18,476 bases of DNA, taken from Elusimicrobiota bacterium (GTDB taxonomy: Bacteria > Elusimicrobiota > Elusimicrobia > F11). The stretch's first letter is position 1; each line of letters opens with the position of its first letter. The translations under genes were made by a program, and so were the position numbers. The stretch is from NCBI GenBank assembly GCA_022709485.1, contig JAKLIS010000006.1:1-18476 (forward strand). The letters run 5' to 3'. The notes beneath the pieces are model-generated. The model saw only the letters and a program-made list of their open reading frames with translations. It was not told where the DNA came from and ran no database searches. Shown piece by piece: positions 6,693-14,028 of this stretch.

Positions 6693-8968
6693 TGCTCCGC
6701 TTGTCCGCTCGGAGCCACAATTTTTACTTCGGGAACCAAATCAATATTAAACTTTTCCTTGGCCATTTTTTGCGCCTTCGCCATCAGACTCAAGATATCT
6801 TTGGCGGTGGCCCCTCCTAAATTCTCAATGAAATTTCCGTGTTTGGGTGAAAACATCACCCGTCCAAACGGGCGACCTTTGAGCCCCAAATCTTCTATCA
6901 CTTTCCCGGCGTAATTGTTTTCCGGATTCTTAAACACGGATCCCGCATTTTTGGTTCCCAAAGGCTGGGTTTTCTTGCGCCGGGCCAATTCTTTATTGAT
7001 CCAGGATTCGATTTCCCCGGTCGAGGTGTGAGAAAGAGAAAGCGTGGCGAAAACCACCATCCGGCCCTCCAGGCTGCTTTTCCGATATCCAAAATCAATC
7101 TGATTTCGTTCTAATCTTTCTATCTCTCCGTCTTCTTTTAAAATTTCGACGGAATGAATGGCGTCCCCAATCACCCCGCGCGGCGTTCCGGCGTTGGTGA
7201 TCAAGGCGCCGCCCAATGTTCCCGGGACGCCAATGAGGGCCTCTATTCCCGATAAACCTTTTGCGGCGCACCGACGAACCAGTTTCGGCAAATGAACGCC
7301 CGCCCCCGCGCGAACCTGGTTTTTCCCATCGATAAATTCAATATTTTCAAATTCGCCTTTGAGCCGGATGACGATTCCTTTAAAGCCCTCGTCGGAAAAC
7401 AATATATTGGATCCCCAACCGACGACGAAAAGGGGAATATTTTGATCTCGGCCATATTTGCGAATGGCCCGGATCTCTTCTAGATTGTGAACTTCAATAT
7501 AAGCGTCCGCCGGTCCGCCAATCCCCCAGGTGGAATGACGGCTCAAGGGCTCCGCCGTTTTTATTCGGCCCTTAAATACCGGAATGGTTTCAGAAATCCG
7601 ATACCCCAAGGAGGTCTCGGCTCGCAAAAACTCTTCTCCCAACTTCCAAACGTCTCCCGCGCCGAGGGTGACCAGCACATCGCCCGGTTTCAGTTCCTCG
7701 GATAATTTACTGAGAGAGTTTCCCGGATTGCACAATTCCCAGTTTTTCTTTTTTATGTTTTTTGCGATGAGGCCTGAGGAAACACCTCTAATCGATTTTT
7801 CCCCTGCGGGATAGATGGGAAGAAGATAAACTTTCTGGGGAACCGACAACACGGCGGCGAATTTTTTGTAGAGCTCTTGGGTGCGGGTGAACCGGTGCGG
7901 CTGAAAAATGACCACCAATCGCTTATCTGGATACCGCTCTTTGACCGCTTGAAGAGTGGCGGCCATTTCCGTCGGGTGATGACCGTAATCGTCCAGAACG
8001 GGAATATTGTTGGCTTCGCCTTTGAGCTCAAGCCGACGCCCCACTCCGCTAAAATTCGAAAGCGAATGGGCGATCTGTTCAAAAGGAAGATTTAAAGTCC
8101 GCCCCACGGCGATGGCGGCCAATGAATTCAAAACATTGTGCCGGCCGGGAAAGTTTAACGCCACCCGGCCCACATTCTCACCCAAATAAATCACATCAAA
8201 CTCCGTTCCTCCATTTTTGAGCTCTAAATTTTCGGCCCGATACGTCCAATTTTTCCCAAAACCGTACGTCACAAACCTGCGGTTCACCCGCGGAAGAATT
8301 TTTCGGATACCCGGATCATCTCCGCACAAAATAGTCACACCATAAAAGGGAATCCGGTTGGCGAAGGCGGCAAAAGCATCCTCAAGGTTTTTCATGGACT
8401 TGTAATAATTGAGATGATCGTCATCGATATTGGTGATGACGGAAATGGCGGGAGACAATTTAAGGAAAGAACCGTCGGATTCATCCGCCTCGGCCACGAT
8501 GTATTCCCCTTGGCCCAGAACCCCTCCGGTCCCAACGGAACGGAGTCGTCCGCCCACAATCACCGTCGGATCCAAACCGCCTGTTTTTAACATTTGCCCG
8601 ACAAGAGAAGTGGTGGTGGTTTTGCCGTGGGTGCCCGCGATGGCGATGGTGTATTTGAGGCGGGCGATCTCAGCCAACATCTCTATTCTTGGAATGACAG
8701 GAATTTCGGATTTGTGGGCGGCCTCCACTTCGGGGTTTTTCGGGGACACCGCTGAGGAAATGACAACGACATGCGCCCCTTCGATATTTTTCGCCGAATG
8801 ACCCTCGGCCACCCGGGCCCCCATCTGTTCAAGACGCAGGGCTTCCCTGTTTTTGTGCAAATCGCTTCCTGATACATCATAACCAAGGTTCAGAAGCACC
8901 TCGGCTATTCCGCTCATTCCGCTCCCACCGATCCCCACGAAATGAATATGCTTTATGTTTTTAAACAC
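6689..8968 (-). CDS. murC-murB: Bifunctional MurC-MurB: UDP-MurNAc--L-Ala ligase / UDP-GlcNAc-enolpyruvate reductase
   Basis: One 759-residue reading frame joins two successive cytoplasmic peptidoglycan enzymes. MurC (about 1-452) has HFVGIGGSGMSGIAEVL (9-25), the ATP-binding AGTHGKTTTT (111-120), AEADESDGSF (159-168), HNVLNSLAA (277-285) and DDYGHHPTE (326-334). MurB (about 465-759) has the FAD-binding GWGSNILFSD (517-526), IGVPGTLGGALITNAG (579-594), FGYRKSS (626-632), catalytic NAGSVFKNP with Ser677, and HGNFIEN (710-716). PEV near the end supplies the conserved Glu747. MurB converts the enolpyruvyl sugar to UDP-MurNAc with NADPH, and MurC then attaches L-Ala, so the fusion could pass product between domains. 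The linker of about 12 residues has no stop or frame change. The start is GTG at 8968, chosen because MFKNIKHIHFVG aligns with typical MurC N-termini. No Shine-Dalgarno is visible in the AT-rich leader. It is the first gene of the operon. Confidence 0.96.
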   Translation of the reverse strand: MFKNIKHIHFVGIGGSGMSGIAEVLLNLGYDVSGSDLHKNREALRLEQMGARVAEGHSAKNIEGAHVVVISSAVSPKNPEVEAAHKSEIPVIPRIEMLAEIARLKYTIAIAGTHGKTTTTSLVGQMLKTGGLDPTVIVGGRLRSVGTGGVLGQGEYIVAEADESDGSFLKLSPAISVITNIDDDHLNYYKSMKNLEDAFAAFANRIPFYGVTILCGDDPGIRKILPRVNRRFVTYGFGKNWTYRAENLELKNGGTEFDVIYLGENVGRVALNFPGRHNVLNSLAAIAVGRTLNLPFEQIAHSLSNFSGVGRRLELKGEANNIPVLDDYGHHPTEMAATLQAVKERYPDKRLVVIFQPHRFTRTQELYKKFAAVLSVPQKVYLLPIYPAGEKSIRGVSSGLIAKNIKKKNWELCNPGNSLSKLSEELKPGDVLVTLGAGDVWKLGEEFLRAETSLGYRISETIPVFKGRIKTAEPLSRHSTWGIGGPADAYIEVHNLEEIRAIRKYGRDQNIPLFVVGWGSNILFSDEGFKGIVIRLKGEFENIEFIDGKNQVRAGAGVHLPKLVRRCAAKGLSGIEALIGVPGTLGGALITNAGTPRGVIGDAIHSVEILKEDGEIERLERNQIDFGYRKSSLEGRMVVFATLSLSHTSTGEIESWINKELARRKKTQPLGTKNAGSVFKNPENNYAGKVIEDLGLKGRPFGRVMFSPKHGNFIENLGGATAKDILSLMAKAQKMAKEKFNIDLVPEVKIVAPSGQAEQ

Positions 8969-9018
8969 GAAAATTTATTTTGAAATATTAAAAAAATCCC
9001 AGTTTTTTCCGAAAGAAA

Positions 9019-9047
9019 ATTACATATTAACTCGCCATCAATGTCAA
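9019..9047 (-). promoter_or_regulatory. Sigma70-type promoter of the mur-fts operon
   Basis: On the minus strand a perfect TTGACA (9042-9047) is followed after exactly 17 bp by TGTAAT (9019-9024, five of six consensus bases). Transcription would start near 9011-9013, giving a leader of about 45 nt before the murC GTG. The leader is AT-rich with no obvious regulatory fold. No other promoter of this quality is seen in the cluster before pilT. Confidence 0.7.
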
Positions 9048-9097
9048 GGACGAACAAAAATCGATGAAATCCGTATCCCGTGGCATGGCGGGGTTGC

Positions 9098-9173
9098 CGT
9101 CGTCCCGAGATGTCTTTGCTCGGGACCTCCCTTTGGATGGGGCGATGCCGAGCAGAAAACTCTCGGCATGACG
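9098..9173. repeat. 76-bp palindromic element with terminal inverted repeats (MITE/REP-like)
   Basis: The ends are CGTCGTCCCGAG (9098-9109) and, on the opposite strand, CGTCATGCCGAG (9162-9173), identical at 10 of 12 positions. Inside are two hairpins of equal design: GTCCCGAG/CTCGGGAC (9102-9109 with 9119-9126) and ATGCCGAG/CTCGGCAT (9145-9152 with 9162-9169). Each has an 8-bp stem and a 9-nt loop. A weaker third stem, ATCCCG/CGGGGT (9075-9080 with 9089-9094, one G-T pair), lies just outside. Neither hairpin is followed by a T tract. The architecture matches dispersed intergenic palindromes, but only one copy is seen here, so repeat status is inferred. It sits between the divergent mur-fts operon and the exported-protein gene. 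Confidence 0.6.
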
Positions 9174-9247
9174 TAGAGCACCGGCACCTATTCCCCGGCA
9201 AACCCGTTGCACAAAAGGCTATAGACCGATAAACTAGGGCTTCTAAT

Positions 9248-9874
9248 ATGAATAAAGCGCTTATTTTCGACGATAAAATAGGTTTTTATGGGAAGAATTT
9301 GCCGATAATAAAGAGGCTAATTCGAGAGGCGTTTTTTATGGCCCTGATTCAACTTTTTGTTATTAGCCCATCTCAAGCCCAAAAACATCCCAAAAAAGCG
9401 GTCGACCAGAAGCCTTCTATCCAGTTTTCTGACCAAGAAATTTTGAAAAAGTCCCAGATTTCTTATCGGGCCGAAGGCGGATTTACCGGGGTCATTTCCT
9501 ATGGGGTGATTATAAGCTGCTCTGATGGCAAAATCTCGGTTTTAAAAAGCGTTTATGACCCCAAACTGGTCAATGAAGATCACAAAAGATACGAGTTGGG
9601 CGCCATGACCCATGAGAAGTACCTTCAACTCTGGAGAACCCTTCAGAAAATGAATGTTTTTGTGACAAAAGACGTCCCGGGACCAAAAGAAGATATCCTC
9701 GAAGAATTCACATTTTCTTTTAACGTCAAAGTGGGAGAAACCAGCCGCCAATTTCAGGTTTTTGGCATCAACCGCCCCGAAGCTTCCCGCCTTTTCGCCT
9801 TCAAAAACGTCATCGATCAATCCGCCGACATGAATTCCTTTTGGAATTCTGCAGAAGCCGTCGTGAAAAAATAA
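9248..9874 (+). CDS. Hypothetical exported protein
   Basis: I do not recognise this 208-residue protein. Basic residues IIKRLIRE (20-27) are followed by a hydrophobic stretch (about 28-39) and SPSQAQ (40-45), which reads as a Sec signal peptide cut after Ala44. The mature part (about 164 residues) is mostly polar, has no further membrane segment and a single Cys (in IISCSDG), and has no motif I can name. The start is uncertain. ATG 9248 has no ribosome site and gives a long n-region. An internal ATG at 9338 has GAGAGG 8 nt upstream but would remove the basic residues a signal peptide needs. A weak promoter-like pair (TTGCAC 9207-9212, TAAACT 9230-9235, spacing 17) precedes it. It stands alone between the repeat and the suf operon, with no terminator visible after it. 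It may be a periplasmic or lipid-facing protein of unknown role. Confidence 0.7.
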   Translation: MNKALIFDDKIGFYGKNLPIIKRLIREAFFMALIQLFVISPSQAQKHPKKAVDQKPSIQFSDQEILKKSQISYRAEGGFTGVISYGVIISCSDGKISVLKSVYDPKLVNEDHKRYELGAMTHEKYLQLWRTLQKMNVFVTKDVPGPKEDILEEFTFSFNVKVGETSRQFQVFGINRPEASRLFAFKNVIDQSADMNSFWNSAEAVVKK

Positions 9875-9917
9875 TTCAAATATCGCTGATAATCATCCAT
9901 TTTGAAAATCCCCTATT

Positions 9918-9936
9918 GTTGACTTAAATTGTCAAC
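9918..9936 (+). promoter_or_regulatory. IscR type-1-like operator of the suf operon
   Basis: GTTGAC (9918-9923) and GTCAAC (9931-9936) form a perfect inverted repeat with a 7-bp AT-only spacer. The E. coli IscR type-1 consensus has the same design: half-sites YYGAC and GTCRR seven bases apart around an A/T core. The site covers the -35 box and part of the spacer, so a bound regulator would block RNA polymerase. The adjacent gene encodes an Rrf2 protein with an IscR-style cysteine motif, pointing to autorepression and control of the whole operon. Confidence 0.65.
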
Positions 9937-9947
9937 TTAAGTATAGT
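9919..9947 (+). promoter_or_regulatory. Sigma70-type promoter of the rrf2-suf operon
   Basis: TTGACT (9919-9924, five of six) and TATAGT (9942-9947, five of six) are separated by exactly 17 bp. Only 7 nt lie between the -10 box and the ATG at 9955, so transcription should start at or within a base or two of the start codon. No Shine-Dalgarno sequence fits in that gap, which implies a leaderless mRNA for the first gene. Confidence 0.75.
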
Positions 9948-9954
9948 CTTTTCC

Positions 9955-10401
9955 ATGTTAAAGATTTCCACCAAGTCAACATATGCGATTCGGGCCCTCC
10001 TCCATATCACCCGATATGGAAATAATAAGGCCATAAAAATCCAAGAAATTTCTGAAAAAGAGAATATTCCATTACCTTATTTGGAACAAATTTTTGCAAA
10101 ACTGAAGAAATCGGGTTTGGTGAGAGCGCTCAGAGGGCCTCAAGGTGGAATATTGCTCTATAAAAATCCAGACGACATTTCATTGTCAGATATTGTGGTG
10201 GCCTTAGAAGGGCCCATTAACCCGGTTCTCTGCAGCATTCCAGATAAACAAACCCCCACTTGCCATCACGTTGACGGCTGCGAAAGCCGCATGATTTGTT
10301 GCGAATTGGACGGCGCCATCATCCAAATCCTGCGAAAACACACCATTGGAAGTCTCTCCCGAAAGGCCGAAAGCGCAGAAGAAATCGTCACCGCGGAATA
10401 A
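9955..10401 (+). CDS. Rrf2-family Fe-S-sensing transcriptional regulator (IscR-like)
   Basis: This 148-residue protein has the Rrf2 winged-helix domain: ISTKSTYAIRALLHI at the N-terminus, a recognition-helix region IPLPYLEQIFAKLKKSGLV (38-56) and wing RALRGPQGGI (57-66). The C-terminal part carries Cys93, Cys103, Cys109, Cys115 and Cys116. Cys103-x5-Cys109-x5-Cys115 reproduces the Cx5Cx5C cluster ligand spacing of E. coli IscR, and Cys93 is extra. In this family the cluster-loaded form represses Fe-S biogenesis genes. Here it is the first gene of the suf operon, 29 nt before sufC, and has an IscR type-1-like palindrome over its own promoter. I infer it reports Fe-S status to the suf operon. 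It could be named iscR or sufR by context, but orthology cannot be settled from sequence alone. Starting at 9955 gives the usual Rrf2 N-terminus. Confidence 0.93.
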   Translation: MLKISTKSTYAIRALLHITRYGNNKAIKIQEISEKENIPLPYLEQIFAKLKKSGLVRALRGPQGGILLYKNPDDISLSDIVVALEGPINPVLCSIPDKQTPTCHHVDGCESRMICCELDGAIIQILRKHTIGSLSRKAESAEEIVTAE

Positions 10402-10419
10402 AAATCTATCTTGAACATT

Positions 10420-10425
10420 AAGGAG
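10420..10425 (+). promoter_or_regulatory. Ribosome binding site that sets the sufC start
   Basis: AAGGAG lies 5 nt before the GTG at 10431. An earlier in-frame GTG at 10425 overlaps this site and cannot use it, so the start at 10431 is preferred. This is one of the clearer Shine-Dalgarno sequences in the window. Confidence 0.7.
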
Positions 10426-10430
10426 TGATT

Positions 10431-11213
10431 GTGGAAACGGATATATTGATTCATATCGAAAATCTTCAGGTATCGGTGGATGAAAAGCCGATATTAAAAG
10501 GCATCAATCTTCAAATTCGCCGGGGTGAAGTGCATGCCATTATGGGTCCCAACGGCTCCGGAAAATCCACTTTGTCTCATGTTTTGATGGGTCATCCCAA
10601 ATACGCCGTCACCGGTGGGAAAATCACCTATAAAGGGCAAGATATCGCGGGTCTCGCCCCCGACGAAAGAGCCCGCCGCGGCATTTTCCTCGCCTTTCAA
10701 TATCCCATGGCCGTCCCGGGAGTGCCTGTCTCCAAATTTCTCCGATTGAGCCTCAACGCGGTTCGGGGGAAAGAAATCCCCATCTTGGAGTTTCGGAAGA
10801 CCTTAAAAACAAAAATGGAGCAATTGGGAATTAGCGATAATTTTTCAGGCCGGTACATCAACGAAGGATTTTCTGGCGGAGAGAAAAAGCGCCATGAGAT
10901 TCTTCAAATGGCTCTTCTTGAGCCGGAGCTGGCCATTCTCGATGAGACCGATTCGGGTTTGGATATCGACGCTCTCAAAGTCGTTTCCAATGGGATCGAA
11001 TCGCTCCGGGGGCCGGAAAAAGGCATATTGCTCATCACCCATTATCAACGAATGCTCAACTATGTGACCCCGGATTTTGTGCATGTGTTGGCCAATGGCC
11101 AAATTATTAAGTCCGGCGACAAAAATTTGGCGCTGGAACTGGAATCAAAAGGATATGACTGGGTTCTAGAAGAATCCGGTTTAAAAAAGAAGCTTGTTTT
11201 AACCGAAGAATAA
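10431..11213 (+). CDS. sufC: Fe-S cluster assembly ATPase SufC
   Basis: This soluble ABC-type ATPase powers conformational change in the SufBC2D scaffold during cluster assembly. It has 260 residues from the GTG start. Walker [10 protein letters not shown] is at 39-47, the Q-loop Gln at about 90 in LAFQYP, signature [10 protein letters not shown] at 147-156, and Walker [13 protein letters not shown] at 167-178. FSGGEKKR and DETDSGLD are typical of SufC within the ABC family. There is no membrane domain. It precedes sufB by 4 nt, so the pair is transcribed and probably translated together. Confidence 0.97.
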   Translation: METDILIHIENLQVSVDEKPILKGINLQIRRGEVHAIMGPNGSGKSTLSHVLMGHPKYAVTGGKITYKGQDIAGLAPDERARRGIFLAFQYPMAVPGVPVSKFLRLSLNAVRGKEIPILEFRKTLKTKMEQLGISDNFSGRYINEGFSGGEKKRHEILQMALLEPELAILDETDSGLDIDALKVVSNGIESLRGPEKGILLITHYQRMLNYVTPDFVHVLANGQIIKSGDKNLALELESKGYDWVLEESGLKKKLVLTEE

Positions 11214-11217
11214 ATTT

Positions 11218-12624
11218 ATGGCAAAAAAACCGCAGCTCGCAGAAAAAAAATATCTTTATGGCTTCCACGACGAAGTGGAAAGCATTTTCACGTCCGGGGA
11301 GGGGCTCTCTCCTCGAGTGGTGGAAGAAATTTCGGCCATCAAATCTGAGCCGGATTGGATGCGGGGATTTCGCCTCAAATCGCTTGAGATATTTTTTAAA
11401 AAACCGATGCCCACCTGGGGAAACACAGAACTCTTGAACCAAATTCACTTCGACAAAATTCATTATTACGTGAGGCCTTCTGAAAAAACAGAGAAAAACT
11501 GGGACGATGTGCCTGAGAAAGTGAAGCAGACATTTCAGAAACTGGGAATTCCGGAAGCGGAGCGGAAATTTCTGGCCGGCGTGACCGCTCAATATGAATC
11601 AGAAGTGGTGTATCACTCGATTCGAAAAGATCTTGAAAAATTGGGCGTCGTATTTTTGAGCATGGACGACGGATTAAAACAATATCCGGAGATCGTTAAG
11701 AAATATTTCAGCACAGTCATCCCCCCCGCCGACAATAAATTTGCCGCCCTTAATTCGGCTGTTTGGTCCGGCGGAAGCTTTATATATGTCCCCCCCAATA
11801 CCCATGTGGAAATTCCTCTTCAAGCTTATTTCCGCATCAATTCCCAAAACATGGGCCAGTTTGAGAGAACGCTCATTATTACCGACGAAGGAAGCGACGT
11901 CCATTATATTGAAGGATGCACCGCGCCCACGTATTCAACCGATTCCCTGCACGCGGCAGTGGTGGAATTGGTGGCGCTTCCCGGTTCTAAAATCCGCTAT
12001 ACCACCATTCAAAATTGGTCGGATAACGTGTTTAACTTGGTCACCAAGCGGGCCTTTGCTTATCAAGACGCGCGGGTGGAATGGGTGGATGGAAACATCG
12101 GTTCAAAATTGACTATGAAATACCCCGCCATCTACCTAAAAGGAAAAGGCGCCCATGGAGAAGTTCTCTCCATTGCCTACGCCGGCCGCGGCCAGCATCA
12201 GGATGCCGGCGCAAAAATTATTCATATGGCGCCCCATACGACCTCCACCATTTTGTCCAAATCTATATCGCGAGACGGGGGCCGCACGTCGTACCGGGGA
12301 CTTCTCCGGGTCGAACGGGGCGCGACTCAGTGCAAATCAAATGTCCGCTGCGACGCGCTTCTCCTGGATGAAGATTCGCGATCTGACACGTATCCCACCA
12401 TGGCCATCAACGAAAAAGATGTTCAGGTGGGCCATGAAGCCACCGTCTCCAAGGTGGGAGAAGAACAGATGTTTTATTTGATGAGCCGCGGCCTCAAAGA
12501 AAACGAGGCGCAGGCCCTTATAATCAATGGATTTATAGAACCCTTTGTAAAAGAGCTTCCCATGGAATACGCCGTGGAGCTCAATCGGCTCATCCAGCTT
12601 GAAATGGAAGGGGCCATCGGTTAA
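11218..12624 (+). CDS. sufB: Fe-S cluster scaffold protein SufB
   Basis: This is the core beta-helix subunit of the SufBC2D scaffold, on which nascent clusters form. It has 468 residues, close to the usual 465-495. Recognisable blocks are an N-terminal segment with [16 protein letters not shown], then [40 protein letters not shown], and [19 protein letters not shown]. Cys378 in the last block aligns with the essential Cys405 of E. coli Suf[21 protein letters not shown] and the C-terminal segment [16 protein letters not shown] (here [12 protein letters not shown]) form the SufC-contacting end. The ribosome site is weak. Next to sufC and sufD it completes the scaffold. Confidence 0.97.
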   Translation: MAKKPQLAEKKYLYGFHDEVESIFTSGEGLSPRVVEEISAIKSEPDWMRGFRLKSLEIFFKKPMPTWGNTELLNQIHFDKIHYYVRPSEKTEKNWDDVPEKVKQTFQKLGIPEAERKFLAGVTAQYESEVVYHSIRKDLEKLGVVFLSMDDGLKQYPEIVKKYFSTVIPPADNKFAALNSAVWSGGSFIYVPPNTHVEIPLQAYFRINSQNMGQFERTLIITDEGSDVHYIEGCTAPTYSTDSLHAAVVELVALPGSKIRYTTIQNWSDNVFNLVTKRAFAYQDARVEWVDGNIGSKLTMKYPAIYLKGKGAHGEVLSIAYAGRGQHQDAGAKIIHMAPHTTSTILSKSISRDGGRTSYRGLLRVERGATQCKSNVRCDALLLDEDSRSDTYPTMAINEKDVQVGHEATVSKVGEEQMFYLMSRGLKENEAQALIINGFIEPFVKELPMEYAVELNRLIQLEMEGAIG

Positions 12625-12645
12625 CCCGCCCGCGGAAATTTTTGA

Positions 12646-14004
12646 ATGAAAATTCTAGTTAAACCAGTCCTCATCAAAGACATCACCCCCGCATGGTTAA
12701 AGGAGTTTTCTCACCTGAGAAACGAGCCTTTATGGGTGGGAAGCCTTCGCGAAGCGGCTTTGATCCAATACAAAAGCCTTCCATGGCCCGATCCGAAGGA
12801 TGAAACCTGGAAACGGACTCACTGGTCCGGCATCCCGTGGGATAAAATCGAATTCAGCCCTATTCCCGGTGAAATTCATAATGAGTTGCCGGCCACATTC
12901 TCCGGTTTGGGGGTGTTGTCGGACAATTTGGAAGATGGACGGATTCCCGCCCGGTTTCTCTGGGATTTTAACCGGGGATATTCTGTTCAACTACCCCACA
13001 TCGTCCAAAAAAAAGGAATTGAATGGATTCCGTTTCATATGGCGCTTCGCCAGAAAGAGGAAATGATGCGAACCGCGTGGGCAACCGCGATTGAGAAGGC
13101 GTCCCAAAACAAGTTTCAGAGTCTTCTCCTCGCCTTGGCCTCAGGGGGATCCTGCTTGACGGTGGCGAAAGGAGCCCAAATAAGAACCCCGTTACATCAA
13201 TATTTTAAAGGCAATAAATCCTTGGCGGCCTATTTCGTCTTGAATTTCGTTTTTGCAGAAGAACAAAGCCAATTTCAAATCTGGGAGGAAATGGTTCCTG
13301 AACCTTCAAGCGAAAACAAATCTCCCGGAAGCCTCTTGATGAGTCAAACTTTGATCGAGGCCAAAGAGCATTCCCATGTCAACTTTTACGCCCTTCAGAA
13401 AGGAGATCTAAACCGGGTTCATTTCCAATTCCAGGATATCCGCCAGGACGCGCAAAGTCGATTTAATTCGGTGACCGTCGCCATTGGCTCCCGAATTTTC
13501 CACAATGAGGCGGTTTTGAATATGGAAGGAGAGAAGGCTGAAAATAAGATTTTGGGCGTCCTTTTTGGGTCGGAACGGCAGAATTTTGAAAACATCATTC
13601 ATCAAAGGCACTTAAACCGCCGGACCACCAGCGACATTCAATTCCGCGGCGCGCAGAGAGGAGAATCCCGATCATTCTTTTCAGGCCTCATTTATATCGC
13701 CCCTAAAGCCCAGCTTTCTGACGCCTATCAGTCCTGCAAAACCTTGCTTTTGTCACCGGATGCCAAAGCAGACGCCATTCCCAATCTTGAAATCCTGGCT
13801 GATGACGTTAAATGCTCTCACGGCGCCGCGGCGGGGGCGGTGGACGAGGAACAAAAATATTATCTTCAAACCCGCGGGATCCCGGCGCAGGACGCCGAAA
13901 AAATTATTGTGGAAGGGTTTGTGGAGCCGGTGGTGGCGGCCGTTCCGGATGAAGGAATTCAAGCCCGGCTGAGGCGTTATATTGAAGACAAGATGAAAAA
14001 TTAA
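12646..14004 (+). CDS. sufD: Fe-S cluster scaffold protein SufD
   Basis: This is the SufB paralogue that forms the SufB-SufD heterodimer capped by two SufC. It has 452 residues. The N-terminal half is divergent, as usual. The C-terminal beta-helix part carries RRTTSDIQFRGAQRGESRSFFSGLIYI, and DDVKCSHGAAAGAVDEEQKYYLQTRG spans its conserved end when read in two blocks. His392 in CSHG aligns with the functional His360 of E. coli SufD. The final segment IIVEGFVEPVV matches the SufB/SufD C-terminus. It starts 21 nt after sufB and its stop directly abuts the next ATG. Confidence 0.94.
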   Translation: MKILVKPVLIKDITPAWLKEFSHLRNEPLWVGSLREAALIQYKSLPWPDPKDETWKRTHWSGIPWDKIEFSPIPGEIHNELPATFSGLGVLSDNLEDGRIPARFLWDFNRGYSVQLPHIVQKKGIEWIPFHMALRQKEEMMRTAWATAIEKASQNKFQSLLLALASGGSCLTVAKGAQIRTPLHQYFKGNKSLAAYFVLNFVFAEEQSQFQIWEEMVPEPSSENKSPGSLLMSQTLIEAKEHSHVNFYALQKGDLNRVHFQFQDIRQDAQSRFNSVTVAIGSRIFHNEAVLNMEGEKAENKILGVLFGSERQNFENIIHQRHLNRRTTSDIQFRGAQRGESRSFFSGLIYIAPKAQLSDAYQSCKTLLLSPDAKADAIPNLEILADDVKCSHGAAAGAVDEEQKYYLQTRGIPAQDAEKIIVEGFVEPVVAAVPDEGIQARLRRYIEDKMKN

Positions 14005-14028
14005 ATGAGAATGATGGGAGAAAATAAG

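Noticed and set aside
9102-9169. The two hairpins as a bidirectional terminator
   Set aside because: No T tract follows either stem on either strand, and they lie upstream of both flanking genes, where a terminator would have nothing to stop.
11107-11592. 161-residue minus-strand open frame opposite the sufC/sufB boundary
   Set aside because: It is antisense to two strongly conserved genes and shows no recognisable domain.
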